Shown in pieces: positions 48,035 through 56,944 of a DNA stretch of 64,000 bases. This stretch comes from Triglochin maritima (Eukaryota > Streptophyta > Magnoliopsida > Alismatales > Juncaginaceae), in assembly GCA_963682175.1 (NCBI GenBank), contig OY821771.1, positions 14,507,001 through 14,571,000 of the forward strand. The letters are read 5' to 3'. The position numbers and the translations under genes were made by a program. The notes beneath the pieces are model-generated. The model was given only the letters and a program-made list of their open reading frames with translations. It had not been told where the DNA came from and did not search any database. Within the stretch, counting starts at the first letter, position 1. Each line of letters opens with the position of its first letter.

Positions 48035-48139
48035 AACTAACTAACCAACGGGTAGTCCTTAATTGGCTTTGTTCTAAATAACGGAAAAACCTGTTCCTTC
48101 CCTCCATCCCTTCCTTCGAGCTCCAAAACAAAACAAAAA
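48035..48139 (+). promoter_or_regulatory. Short upstream region of the GRAS gene
   Basis: About 105 bp between the hAT fragment and the ATG. It is pyrimidine-rich near the start codon (TTCCTTCCCTCCATCCCTTC at 48091-48110), as in many plant 5' untranslated regions. No clear TATA box is seen; the promoter may extend into the transposon remnant. Confidence 0.4.
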
Positions 48140-49381
48140 ATGCTCCGCCTCCATCCCATCGCCCCATCCACGACCAAACCTCTTTCATCATCGTCATCTT
48201 CTTCAACATCCCCGCACCCTCTCCTCCACCTCCTCTCCCTCCTCCTCCGCTGTGCCCACTTCCTCTCCACTGGCGACCTCGCCTCCGCCTCCACCCTTCT
48301 CCCCGACCTCTCCGAGCTCTCCTCCCCCTTTGGCTCCCCTCCGCAGCGCCTCGCCGCCTACTTCTCCGACGCCCTCCGCTACAAACTCCACTCCCTCTCC
48401 CTCAAACCACCACTTCCCACCTCCGAAACCCTCACCTCCATCCTCCGCCACAGCCGCGTCTCGGAGGCCTTCCACCACTTCAATGCCATCTCCCCGCTCG
48501 TCAAGTTCTCGCACTTCACCTCCAACCAGGCGATCTTCGGGGCGGTGGAGGGGGAGGAGTTCGTCCACGTTGTGGACTTCGACGTCATGCAGGGGATGCA
48601 GTGGCCGGGGCTGTTTCATATTCTGGCGGCTAGGCCGGCCGGGGAGAGGATCAAGTCTTTGAGGATTACCGGCTTCGGGGCGAACATGGAGTTGCTTCAG
48701 GCGACCGGGAGACGGCTTGAGGATTTCGCCGCTGGGTTGGGGTTAACGTTCGAGTTTCGTCCGGTGACGGGCGGAATCGATAGGATTGTTGATTCCGGTG
48801 TTTTTGAGGGTAGAGAGGATGTTAAGGAGGTTGTTATTGTGCACTGGATGCAGCATCGGTTGTACGATGTTGCGGGGTTAGATAAAGAGGCGATTCGGGC
48901 GGTCAAGAGGTTGCGCCCAAAGTTGATCACGCTCGTCGAGCAAGATTTGAATTTGAAGTACGATTCGAGCGGTGGTGCGGATGAGGGGAGTGTTTTCATG
49001 GAGAGGTTTGTTGAAGCGTTGCATTATTATTCGGCGTTGTTCGATGCGTTGGGGGATAATGGCGGCTCACCTGAGAGCTTGGAAAGGCATATTGTGGAGA
49101 GGCAAGTGCTTGGGTGTGAGATTAGGAATGTGTTGGGGGAGAGGATTGGGAAGGAGGAGAAGTTGGAGAATTGGGGAAAGGAGTTGAGCAGGGAGGGTTT
49201 CCGACCAGTGAGTCTTTCGGGAACCCCGGCTGTTCAAGCAAGCCTTTTGCTTGGAATGTACCCTTGGAAGGGATACACTTTACTGGAGGACAATGGGTGT
49301 TTGAAACTCGGTTGGAAGAACTTCTCGTTGCTCACCGCTTCGGCGTGGCAGTCGCCTCTGGCTACTGATGGTGATGGGTGA
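48140..49381 (+). CDS. SCL23-like: GRAS-family transcription regulator, SCR/SCL23 type
   Basis: A single uninterrupted exon of 413 codons. A Ser-rich tail (residues 8-25) is followed by leucine-heptad region I (about 30-105, LLSLLLRCAHFL), the VHIID motif as VHVVDFD at 142-148 with MQGMQWPGLFHIL, leucine-heptad II (about 190-265), a PFYRE-type region with EALHYYSALFDAL (292-304), RHIVERQVLGCEIRN (316-330), and the SAW domain from WGKELSREGFRPV to SAW at 401-403. RITGFG and VHWMQHRLYDV point to the SCL23/SCARECROW branch, whose Arabidopsis members act with SHR in root endodermis and bundle sheath. The long N-terminal region of SCR is missing, which favours SCL23. Third positions are mostly C/G in the first ~120 codons, then more mixed. 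Confidence 0.88.
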   Translation: MLRLHPIAPSTTKPLSSSSSSSTSPHPLLHLLSLLLRCAHFLSTGDLASASTLLPDLSELSSPFGSPPQRLAAYFSDALRYKLHSLSLKPPLPTSETLTSILRHSRVSEAFHHFNAISPLVKFSHFTSNQAIFGAVEGEEFVHVVDFDVMQGMQWPGLFHILAARPAGERIKSLRITGFGANMELLQATGRRLEDFAAGLGLTFEFRPVTGGIDRIVDSGVFEGREDVKEVVIVHWMQHRLYDVAGLDKEAIRAVKRLRPKLITLVEQDLNLKYDSSGGADEGSVFMERFVEALHYYSALFDALGDNGGSPESLERHIVERQVLGCEIRNVLGERIGKEEKLENWGKELSREGFRPVSLSGTPAVQASLLLGMYPWKGYTLLEDNGCLKLGWKNFSLLTASAWQSPLATDGDG

Positions 49382-49607
49382 GAGGCGTTTAGTGACTGTG
49401 GTAACCTCCAATCTTGATTTGTTGGCAATTACTCATCTCCTACATTTTTTTATTTTTTTGTGTCTTTTCGTCAATTATTTGATGAGAATTATCATAATGT
49501 GGTTAATTTGTTCATGTTATTATTGCTGATTTTCTCAACCATCATAAATAATGTACTTAGTCTCTGTCGATTGGTTTCGCTGCCCCTACGTAAATAATAT
49601 TGTTCTT

Positions 49608-49613
49608 AATAAA
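49608..49613 (+). terminator. Possible polyadenylation signal of the GRAS gene
   Basis: AATAAA about 225 bp after the stop codon, in a T-rich stretch. Plant signals are loose, so the real cleavage site could be elsewhere. Confidence 0.4.
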
Positions 49614-49639
49614 AAGAGAACCAATTGTTGATTCTATTC

Positions 49640-50151
49640 ACGGTTTTGTGACTGCCATTCTGTAACCTCACACAGTCGCAGTGTTTCAGAAATATTTTGC
49701 CGGAGTTATCACTGTGGATCAGAAACAAGGGCTGATATGAATGAATCACTAAACAACCAAAACATAATGGTCATAATCCCTGTGCTTCATGTTATGCTTA
49801 CTGAAATTGCTGAAACGTTATGTTTCCTGGTTTCGAACTAGCTTTGTGATTTAGGATCGTTCTCCCTCTGAAATTCACCAGCACATGTATTAGCTTGCAT
49901 TGAAAGACAAGAATGCAACTTTATGTTTTGAATTGTTTCCCCCAATATTTGTGCTGAAACCCAACCAAATATTTCAACTAAAAATAAGTACTACAAATTT
50001 ACTAACTGGTCAATTGGTGATTGTCGAATTGGATGATGAACAAAAGTTTATTGTATTGAATGGATTCCTTAGTTATAATTAATAACCAGGGGCATAAATG
50101 GTAACCAATTATCTAATGATCAATAATTTTACTGGACATTAGTCTAATAAC
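49640..50151. other. Intergenic, no feature seen
   Basis: AT-rich DNA after the GRAS gene. The open frame at 49900-50082 is short and has no recognisable features. Confidence 0.4.
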
Positions 50152-50869
50152 TAGATCTGTCAATTGTGTCGTGTCGTGTGTTAATCGTGTCATGTTAAAT
50201 CGTATATATAAGTTCTAGGTGTTGTGTCGTATCCGACCTATTTAATAATCGTGTTGCTAGACTTCTGCCGTATCCAACTTGTTTATAATCGTATTGTCAT
50301 ATCCAACCCGTTTATACACAATTATTACTTGTTAAAGACTTAAAGTGTTGTACCTATGAGAACCCAACTTTATTTAATAAATTAATCAAGATGAGGTTAT
50401 CAATTTGGTATTGATGACTTAGGTGGAGGGTTGATTTGATGGTTGGAAATGAGGTGGCTAGGTGATGTGTGGATTGGAGGTGAGGTGGACAGTTGGGAAT
50501 GAAAGCTTGAAGGTTGGTGGTGTATATAAAAGGAAGAGTTGAGTCGAGGAGAAGATGGTTGTTGGCTTGTGAGTTGGTTTTGTTTGGAGAGTTGAGAGGA
50601 AAGTGAGAGTTGAAGTAGAAGAAGAAGAAGAAGAAGAGAAGGAGAGGAAGGCGGAAGGAGTTTTGGATTCTGTCGAAGTCGAATTCGTCATTTCGTCGGA
50701 GAAAAGCTCTTTGACGTGGAATCGATTGTTGTTGTTCTTCTCAAGCTTTTTCAAGCTTCCAAGGTATGTCAAGCCTTGCTTTTATGCTCACCTAAGTTTG
50801 TGTGAGTGTTTGAGTGTTCGGCGGTAGGCTGAATGGCTCGTCGGAATAGTGCAGCAGAATTTCTGCTCT

Positions 50870-51470
50870 GTTCGGTCGACCGGTCGTAGGGTAATGTTGG
50901 GCGTTATCTCTCGCACTGGTTGAACGATACCCTGGGGTGGTCGACCGGTTGTACGTTTTGAGCGAGAAGATGAAGACTCTGGGTGCTTTCGGTCGACCGG
51001 GTCCCTTTTGTCGTTCGACCGAACGCACTGTAGTGTGTCGGTTGGGAGCGTTGACCATGTAAACGGTCTACTGCCACTTTGACCAGTCCGACCGGACGTA
51101 CTATTTTAAGTCGGTTGGGGTGTAGACTTCTAAACGGTCGACCGTCCTGAGATCTCGTTCGACTGATGACTTAAGATGACTTAAGTAGGGTTCGACCGAT
51201 TCATATTTCGGTCGACCGGCAATGATTTAGAGGAATGTTGAAGTCTCTGATGTTTTTCGGTCGACCGGAAGCTCATTGTCGTTCGACCGTTGGGATGTGT
51301 TATTTAATATTATCTTGTGGCGTAGACCTTCTAAACGATCGACCGTCCAGAGACTTTTGTTCGACCGTTTGATGTTTGTTTGGTTCGACCGTTGGATTGT
51401 TGTTCGAACCAATTACCGATTTTAACGACCAACCGATCGACCGTATGACCTTCTTCGGTCGACCGTTGGA
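50870..51470. promoter_or_regulatory. GGTCGACC palindrome cluster in family B LTR
   Basis: Seven exact GGTCGACC sites, plus several GTTCGACC half-decayed ones, spread over 600 bp. Unlike family A, they lie 350-950 bp downstream of the TATA box, that is in transcribed LTR sequence if that TATA is used. Confidence 0.5.
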
Positions 51471-51639
51471 GCCCAGAAATTGTATGTTTGTTTTATGAGC
51501 GCATTGGCGCGTGGATTGCATTTACGGTTTATGTTTCCATGATATGACATGTGCATTGAGACCTAGGTAGTAGACCCGTGGGACCATATTCTCTTTTGCA
51601 TGATCTATATGATATGGCTCTACGGAGCATGATGATTGT

Positions 51640-51775
51640 CGGCCTGTGTGGCGACAGAGATGACCTTAGCCTTTGTGACGAAGGAGATGACCTTAGCCTG
51701 TGTGGCGACGGAGATGATTGTTAGCCCTTGTGCAACAGAGTTCTGTGCTTTAGCCTGTGTGGCGACGGAGATGAC
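51640..51775. repeat. ~33-bp tandem repeats in family B LTR
   Basis: Units containing GCCTGTGTGGCGACGGAGAT with variants occur four to five times. Confidence 0.75.
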
Positions 51776-52820
51776 CGACTGATGTTGTTCCGGTAGATTG
51801 ATCGTCCAATTGTGGCACGACTGGTGAGTATGACCGACCAGAGTGACGGCTCTGGCGGATTGTGGTCTTCAACCACTGATCAGATCTGATGATGACTCGG
51901 AAGTACGTGCGACCCTCACCGAATCCATATGACTAGTGTAGTTGCGAGTGGAGGTGTGTCGCGTACTTTCCGTATGACCGCATGTGCCTGCGATGGGTAT
52001 CTACGGATGTCCAAAATTAGACGTATGACTAATGAGCCCGGTTGGGGAAATGACTGTTATGACTTATGACTTGATGACCCAGTTGGGGAATGTTTTGTTA
52101 TGATTTATGTTGGCATGATACTAGTATGATAGGTCACGTATTGCATGTACATGTAGGTGGGTTTGGCATACGGGATTTCTTATGGAAACTCACGGCATTG
52201 TTGTTTTATTTCAGGTTCCCCTTCGGGAGCTGATTGGGTGGTGACTGAGGACGAGTGCATTTTGGAGTTGGGTCCTCGTGTCTATTTGAGGTTATTATGA
52301 CTACTTGTATATTTGTATATTGTAGTTGATGTAGTCATTTTTTTGACAACTTCTGTATACGGTGTAGTACCATATATTATATGTATATTTTCGAGTAGCG
52401 TTCCCTGGGTTGATGTTGATTATCTTTTATTAAAAGTTTAAAATTTTTCGCTGTTTCGGGAACGTTACAGTACCAAACAAATATCAACCGCTAAAATTAC
52501 TAGACGATCACAATAACACTAATAGAAACCACATACAAATGAAATAATAGTAACTAACTATATAATACAGTAGTAAACATAAACATAAACTACTTAATAC
52601 AATAGTAACTAACTACCTAATTAACTGATTACTTATCGTGTTTTATCGTGTCTTAATCGTGTTAATCGTTTTTGCAGCAGAAATCCATATTCAACTCATT
52701 TAATAATCGTGTTGCCGTATTCAATCCATTTATTAATCGTGTTCAAATTCTCAATCCATATCTGTTAAGTTCGTGTCGTGTAATCGTGTTTCGTGTAAAA
52801 TTGACAACCCTACTAATGAA

Positions 52821-53542
52821 CTATTCCATATAATCATATTTTGAACTTAAATGAACGCAGAAAATTTTGTATCCAATTCGTGTTTGCTACCTCTGTGTCC
52901 CACAATCAATTACAACTTATTTGTCTGCTAATGTCTCGTGATAGTTGTCTGAACTAGTTGAAACTTCTATTCCTTGCTTGCACAGACCTGTTCTGCTCTT
53001 CCCTTGTCAAAAGAATAGCTGAAATATTAAGTTTGTTGTTATATGGCTGTAGTGTAATGGTTGGTGTCCCCTCTTTACTTTTAGCAACTACTTTGCATCA
53101 AGAAGTTAAAACATTGACTCGTCAAATTCACAATGATCAGACAGTATAGCATAATATGTGCTTGCAAGATCCTAACAATATATTTTCAAATAAAATTGGA
53201 TCTTGGTCAGAACACAATAGTTGTTGGAATTGTTCTAATAAATAAATATTTCCAAATAGAAACATGTTCCTGGACAGTATTTGGGGTTTTCTGACAAGCC
53301 TTAGGCAAGCTGGACAGAATCTTTGCCGATTGCTCCACAACAGGACATAAGACACAGCTATATGATCATGACATCATTACAAAACTGTGCAACCTTTTTT
53401 CTTGCTTTTTAGGAATCAAAAAGGAACTAGAATACAACCTAATGATCCAAACATGAAAGCACGTTTCCTTTTGGGATGTCTGTTTTGAGTTCACCCATGA
53501 GTTACTGCACTACTATTTTTTCTGTTTTAATTTTCTGAACAG
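52821..53542. other. No supported feature; expected site of upstream exons
   Basis: AT-rich DNA right of the hAT element. No exon with clean splice sites could be linked to the exon at 53543. The open frame at 52958-53149 has no family features. Confidence 0.3.
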
Positions 53543-54946
53543 AAAAAACTTCACTTCACGTGTGTTGATATGAGAAGCCTGGACATGGAATCTATTCCAG
53601 ATAGGTTCCCTACTGAAAAGGACAAAAGGAAGTTTTATTTAAGGGAAGGATCTGCAAAAGGCAAGAGGTAAGACAATTTAACATCTCTTTGTTTTTCCTT
53701 TCCTTTTCTCTAGAACTGTTTGTGTCGAATCACATCATGTGACATGTCCGATTGGAGTTTTATTCATCTTTATTTTAAATTTTTTTGTCAAATTATAAGG
53801 AAGGATAATCCAGTATGAGAATAGGCTGATAATTCAGCATTTTTAGTCTTCTTTAGTTATCTCCATTGGATTAGACATATCTTGTGAACTTATTATTTAT
53901 ATTTTTAAAGATAGATAAGGAAAATGATTTTCAGGTCTAATATCAAGTTATCAACCTCGATGCTAACTATGGTGCAACTCTTCTTAATGGTTCTTATCCA
54001 CTTATATCTTCTTTCCGTTATATGTTATGATGTATTTATTCTTAGTAAACAAAATTCAGCAAGCCCGATGTATTTGTTTTCAGTTAATGTGGTCAATAAA
54101 TGTAAAGTTAATCAAATAGTCCCATTCCAAATATGAGCTGGAAGTGGTAGTTTGCCATTCATACTGCTTACAGTTCATGAATATGTAGGGTAGCTCATGG
54201 ACCACTTGTAAGCAATAACTTTTGACTTCCGATGGCTACAGAACATAGACAAAGCAATATTGTATCTAGCTTTCCTTTTTGTTGTAATTACGTACCTGTT
54301 TCTTTCTAATTAATATGGTTATCTTTCACAATTATGAAGCTGTACATCATTTGTTTTACTGAAAGCATGCTGGTCCAGTCTGGGTGGCGGATGAAGACTT
54401 CCTTGTTCACTTCTTTGACAGTAATATATGGAACGTAATGAACCATCTATGAATCTAACAACAATTATATGGAACAACACTTATAAAAGAAAGTTACATG
54501 GGGCAACATATCATCACATTCTAATCTTACCTTACAATATTTTTTTAGTTTCATGACAAAGAAGGCAAGCAAATAACAATGATGAAATAACATGTGTTTG
54601 CATTAATATATTCGGAGTTATTGTGATCTCATGATGTTTAGATCTTGACTAGCAATAAATAAAGTTCATTTTAGTAGATGTGGTAGGACTAAGAGGTTGT
54701 CATTTGTCATTTGCTTCCAATTGCAGCTCAAATCCAATTATTGGAGATGGTGGCGCAAGTGATGCATGTGGGAGCTCAAATCCAATTATTGGACATGGTA
54801 AGATGCCTTTATGATATTTATGATGATTTAGACAAAATGAAGCAAATTTTAGAAATGGCAGTGAAGGCAAAAGAATCATTCGCCATTCAGGTTCCAAGAA
54901 TCAACCCTGTAAACTTTACAAATTGAAACTAAAGGAAAAAGAATAA
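53543..54946 (+). pseudogene. Three-exon 3' end of an unidentified gene
   Basis: Exon a, 53543-53667: an acceptor TTCTGAACAG precedes 41 open codons (FTCVDMRSLDMESIPDRFP, then EKDKRKFYLREGSAKGK) and a donor GTAAGA. Exon b, 54727-54797: acceptor CCAATTGCAG, donor GTAAGA; it encodes two copies of SSNPIIG around DGGASDACG. Exon c, 54891-54946: acceptor CATTCAG, ends in KLYKLKLKEKE and a TAA stop. Junction phases (2, then 1) match across both introns. I do not recognise the family. No earlier exon was found, so it may be a truncated gene or the end of one whose 5' part is hard to see. If exon b reads on, an alternative stop is at 54814. Confidence 0.45.
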
Positions 54947-55266
54947 TTACCATTTTGGTTTAAAGAGTCGACCGATAGAGGATAGTGGGGTTGGTAAACG
55001 CCATCAACAGAATAGAGGGAAATTGAAACATGATTCAATCATTATTTGAAAACGATGACCATGAATGATATACTTAAGAGTTAAGATGTTTTTTGAGATG
55101 AATATCTAAGGTGTATCAAGACCATTGTTTTCAAATAGTAATTGAACAAGTCCAAACAAGCACGCTGTAACCATCAGGATTTCAGGAGCACAAATTTCAA
55201 CGAAGTGATTAGAGAAGACAGAGAGATAGCTACCATATCGATGGGATCCTTATCCTAGGATTGGTA
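54947..55266. other. Spacer, no feature seen
   Basis: AT-rich DNA between the putative last exon and the MULE. Confidence 0.35.
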
Positions 55267-55544
55267 TAACTTGTAGAGTTTTGCTACACTACACCTCGTA
55301 TATGTCAAAATTGGCAATATGCACCTATTTTTTTGGTATTGCCGCATATACACCTCGAAGTCAATCCAATTTGTGCAAATGCACCCGTGTCATTTGTGGG
55401 CCTCACGCCAGAGAGACGACGTGAATGGGCCGTTAACGGCCGTCCAAATCAGTTCGTGATCCGTCTGTTGGGGCGTGTGATTGGAATTGACTGTAACAAA
55501 ACAAATTTTACTAATCTAAGACCTGACTAAACCATTACCGTGTT

Positions 55545-56110
55545 GGAATCACTCTCGATCGACTCTGGAATCACTCTGGATCCAGAGTGATCAGGGTGTC
55601 GTTAAGCACTCTGGATCGACTCTGGAATCACTCTGGAATTATGGTACATGTCTCTCCGACAGAGATGGAGCGCCGGAGACCAGGTTGTCCGAGGGTGAGG
55701 CCCACAGGTTCATCACTCACAGGCTTCAACACGGCGAACGTCCCACAGACACGATTCGGAATTTAGTAAGCGCCACCAAGTCCACCGAGGACCGGAACCG
55801 GTCTTGCACCAGTGGCCATCGCAATGGCGGTCTCGACCACCAACGCATTAACACCGGGTGCTCTCTCTCCTTCGCCTCCCAGGTGCTCTCACTTCCAGAG
55901 TCGACTCTGGATCAAGAGTGGCGGTCAACGTTGAGGAGGCGAATGTCGAGGACTCAGTCTGGGTGTGGTTAAGCACTCTAGATCGACTCTATAATCACTC
56001 TGGATCCATAGTGATTCCAGAGCCAGAGTGATTCCAGAGTCGATCTACATTGATTCCAGAGACGATCCAGAGTGATTCCAGAATCGATCCAGAGTGATTC
56101 CACCACGGTA
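55545..56110. repeat. Inverted arrays of a ~16-bp motif inside the MULE
   Basis: Copies of GACTCTGGAATCACTCTGGA and shorter variants at 55545-55640 run in one sense; copies of GATCCAGAGTGATTCCAGA at 55965-56110 run in the other. They could form a strong hairpin around the unique core. Confidence 0.75.
55645..55960 (+). other. Unique GC-rich core of the MULE, possible captured gene fragment
   Basis: The core is unlike the arms and the neighbouring DNA. A plus-strand frame from 55685 to 55972 stays open for 95 codons (MSEGEAHRFITHRLQHGERP...). I do not recognise the protein. Whether it is host sequence needs a search. Confidence 0.4.
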
Positions 56111-56382
56111 ATGGTTTAGTCATGCTCTTAGATTAGTAAAATTTATTTTGTTATAGTCAATCCCAAATCAAACACCCCAACAGACAGATCACGAACTGAT
56201 TTGGACGCTCGTTAACGACTCATTCACATCGTCTCTCTGGTGTGACACCCACAAACGGCTAAGGTTCATTTGCACAAATAAGATTGACTTTTAAGTGTAT
56301 ATTCGGCAATACCAAAAAAACAGATGCATATTACCAATTTGAACACCTACGGGTATAATGTAGCGCAAACCCCTAACTTGTA

Positions 56383-56944
56383 CCTCAGAGCTCAGAAAGA
56401 CCAAGGGCAGGGTTTGTAGTCATTTTCATGCCATCCAGTCAACAAACATATCGGCATGTCTAACGTAGATAACGACATTTTATAGGGTTGTGATGCTTAC
56501 CAAGTTCCAGGCCTGCAATATCAGTACTAATCACTTTCATCAGTACACAACCACGTCTTGATTAGTCTTAAATTGTCTCGGAATAACACATTTTGAAGGA
56601 TAAATAAATCAAGCTTCATGCACTCACATATCCTAACCAAACTTTTAGAAGCACAGTAAACAAAATCAAATTACAAGGGTAGCAATCAAACAACTTACAA
56701 GGAGGTAACACTCCAAAAAGAAAGCGAAAAAGGAAACTTACAAAGATAAAAATATATTACAACGCAGCAAACATCACCAACACGTGATAGGGCGGGGAAC
56801 ACATAAATAACCTCCCATCCCAATTTGCTATCACTGCATCTGAACTTTCATCATTCTTACTGTCTTTTTTCCTTCATTTTTCCGGATGCAGCCACAAAAA
56901 TAAATATATGTAAGAATCTACAATTTAAACTTATGCTGCATCAC
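56383..56944 (-). other. 3' flank and untranslated region of the coiled-coil gene
   Basis: Lies downstream of the stop codon at 56945 on the minus strand. The first ~150 bp are T- and A-rich on the gene strand and probably untranslated region. No other gene is seen. Confidence 0.45.

Larger units (their letters stand above)
50355..52469 (+). mobile_element. Solo LTR (family B) with GTACC duplication
   Basis: The LTR ends GGGAACGTTACA at 52469. GTACC lies at 50350-50354 and 52470-52474. The start reads TATGAG, where TG would be expected. The TATA box is TATATAAA at 50523-50530. Inside are a GAA microsatellite (50611-50637), seven exact GGTCGACC palindromes (50874-51470) and a ~33-bp tandem repeat (51640-51775). 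There is no internal retrotransposon region. It is related to 2181-4140. Confidence 0.75.
50152..52812. mobile_element. Non-autonomous hAT element containing a solo LTR
   Basis: The left end TAGATCTGTCAATTGTGTCG (50152) and right end, in reverse complement TAGGGTTGTCAATTTTACAC (ending at 52812), form imperfect inverted ends. Both ends have subterminal repeats of CGTGTCGTGT / AATCGTGTT. The 8-bp flanks CTAATAAC (50144-50151) and CTAATGAA (52813-52820) match at six of eight positions. Without the LTR the element is about 550 bp and has no transposase. Confidence 0.7.
55276..56373. mobile_element. MULE (Mutator-like) with long inverted ends; candidate Pack-MULE
   Basis: A perfect 9-bp duplication, TAACTTGTA, lies at 55267-55275 and 56374-56382, the size typical of Mutator. 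The arms are inverted repeats of about 320 bp: TTTGCTACACTACACC on the left matches GTTTGCGCTACATTATACC in reverse complement on the right, and the similarity continues through GTGCAAATG, CGTTAAC and CTGTTGGGG strings. Inside the arms are short tandem TCACTCTGGATC-type repeats. The central 55645-55960 is unique and GC-rich. No MURA transposase is present. Confidence 0.9.

Noticed and set aside
48203..48662. Open frames of 136-138 codons opposite or out of frame in the GRAS gene
   Set aside because: Shadows of the C-rich coding sequence; no homology, and the GRAS frame explains the region.
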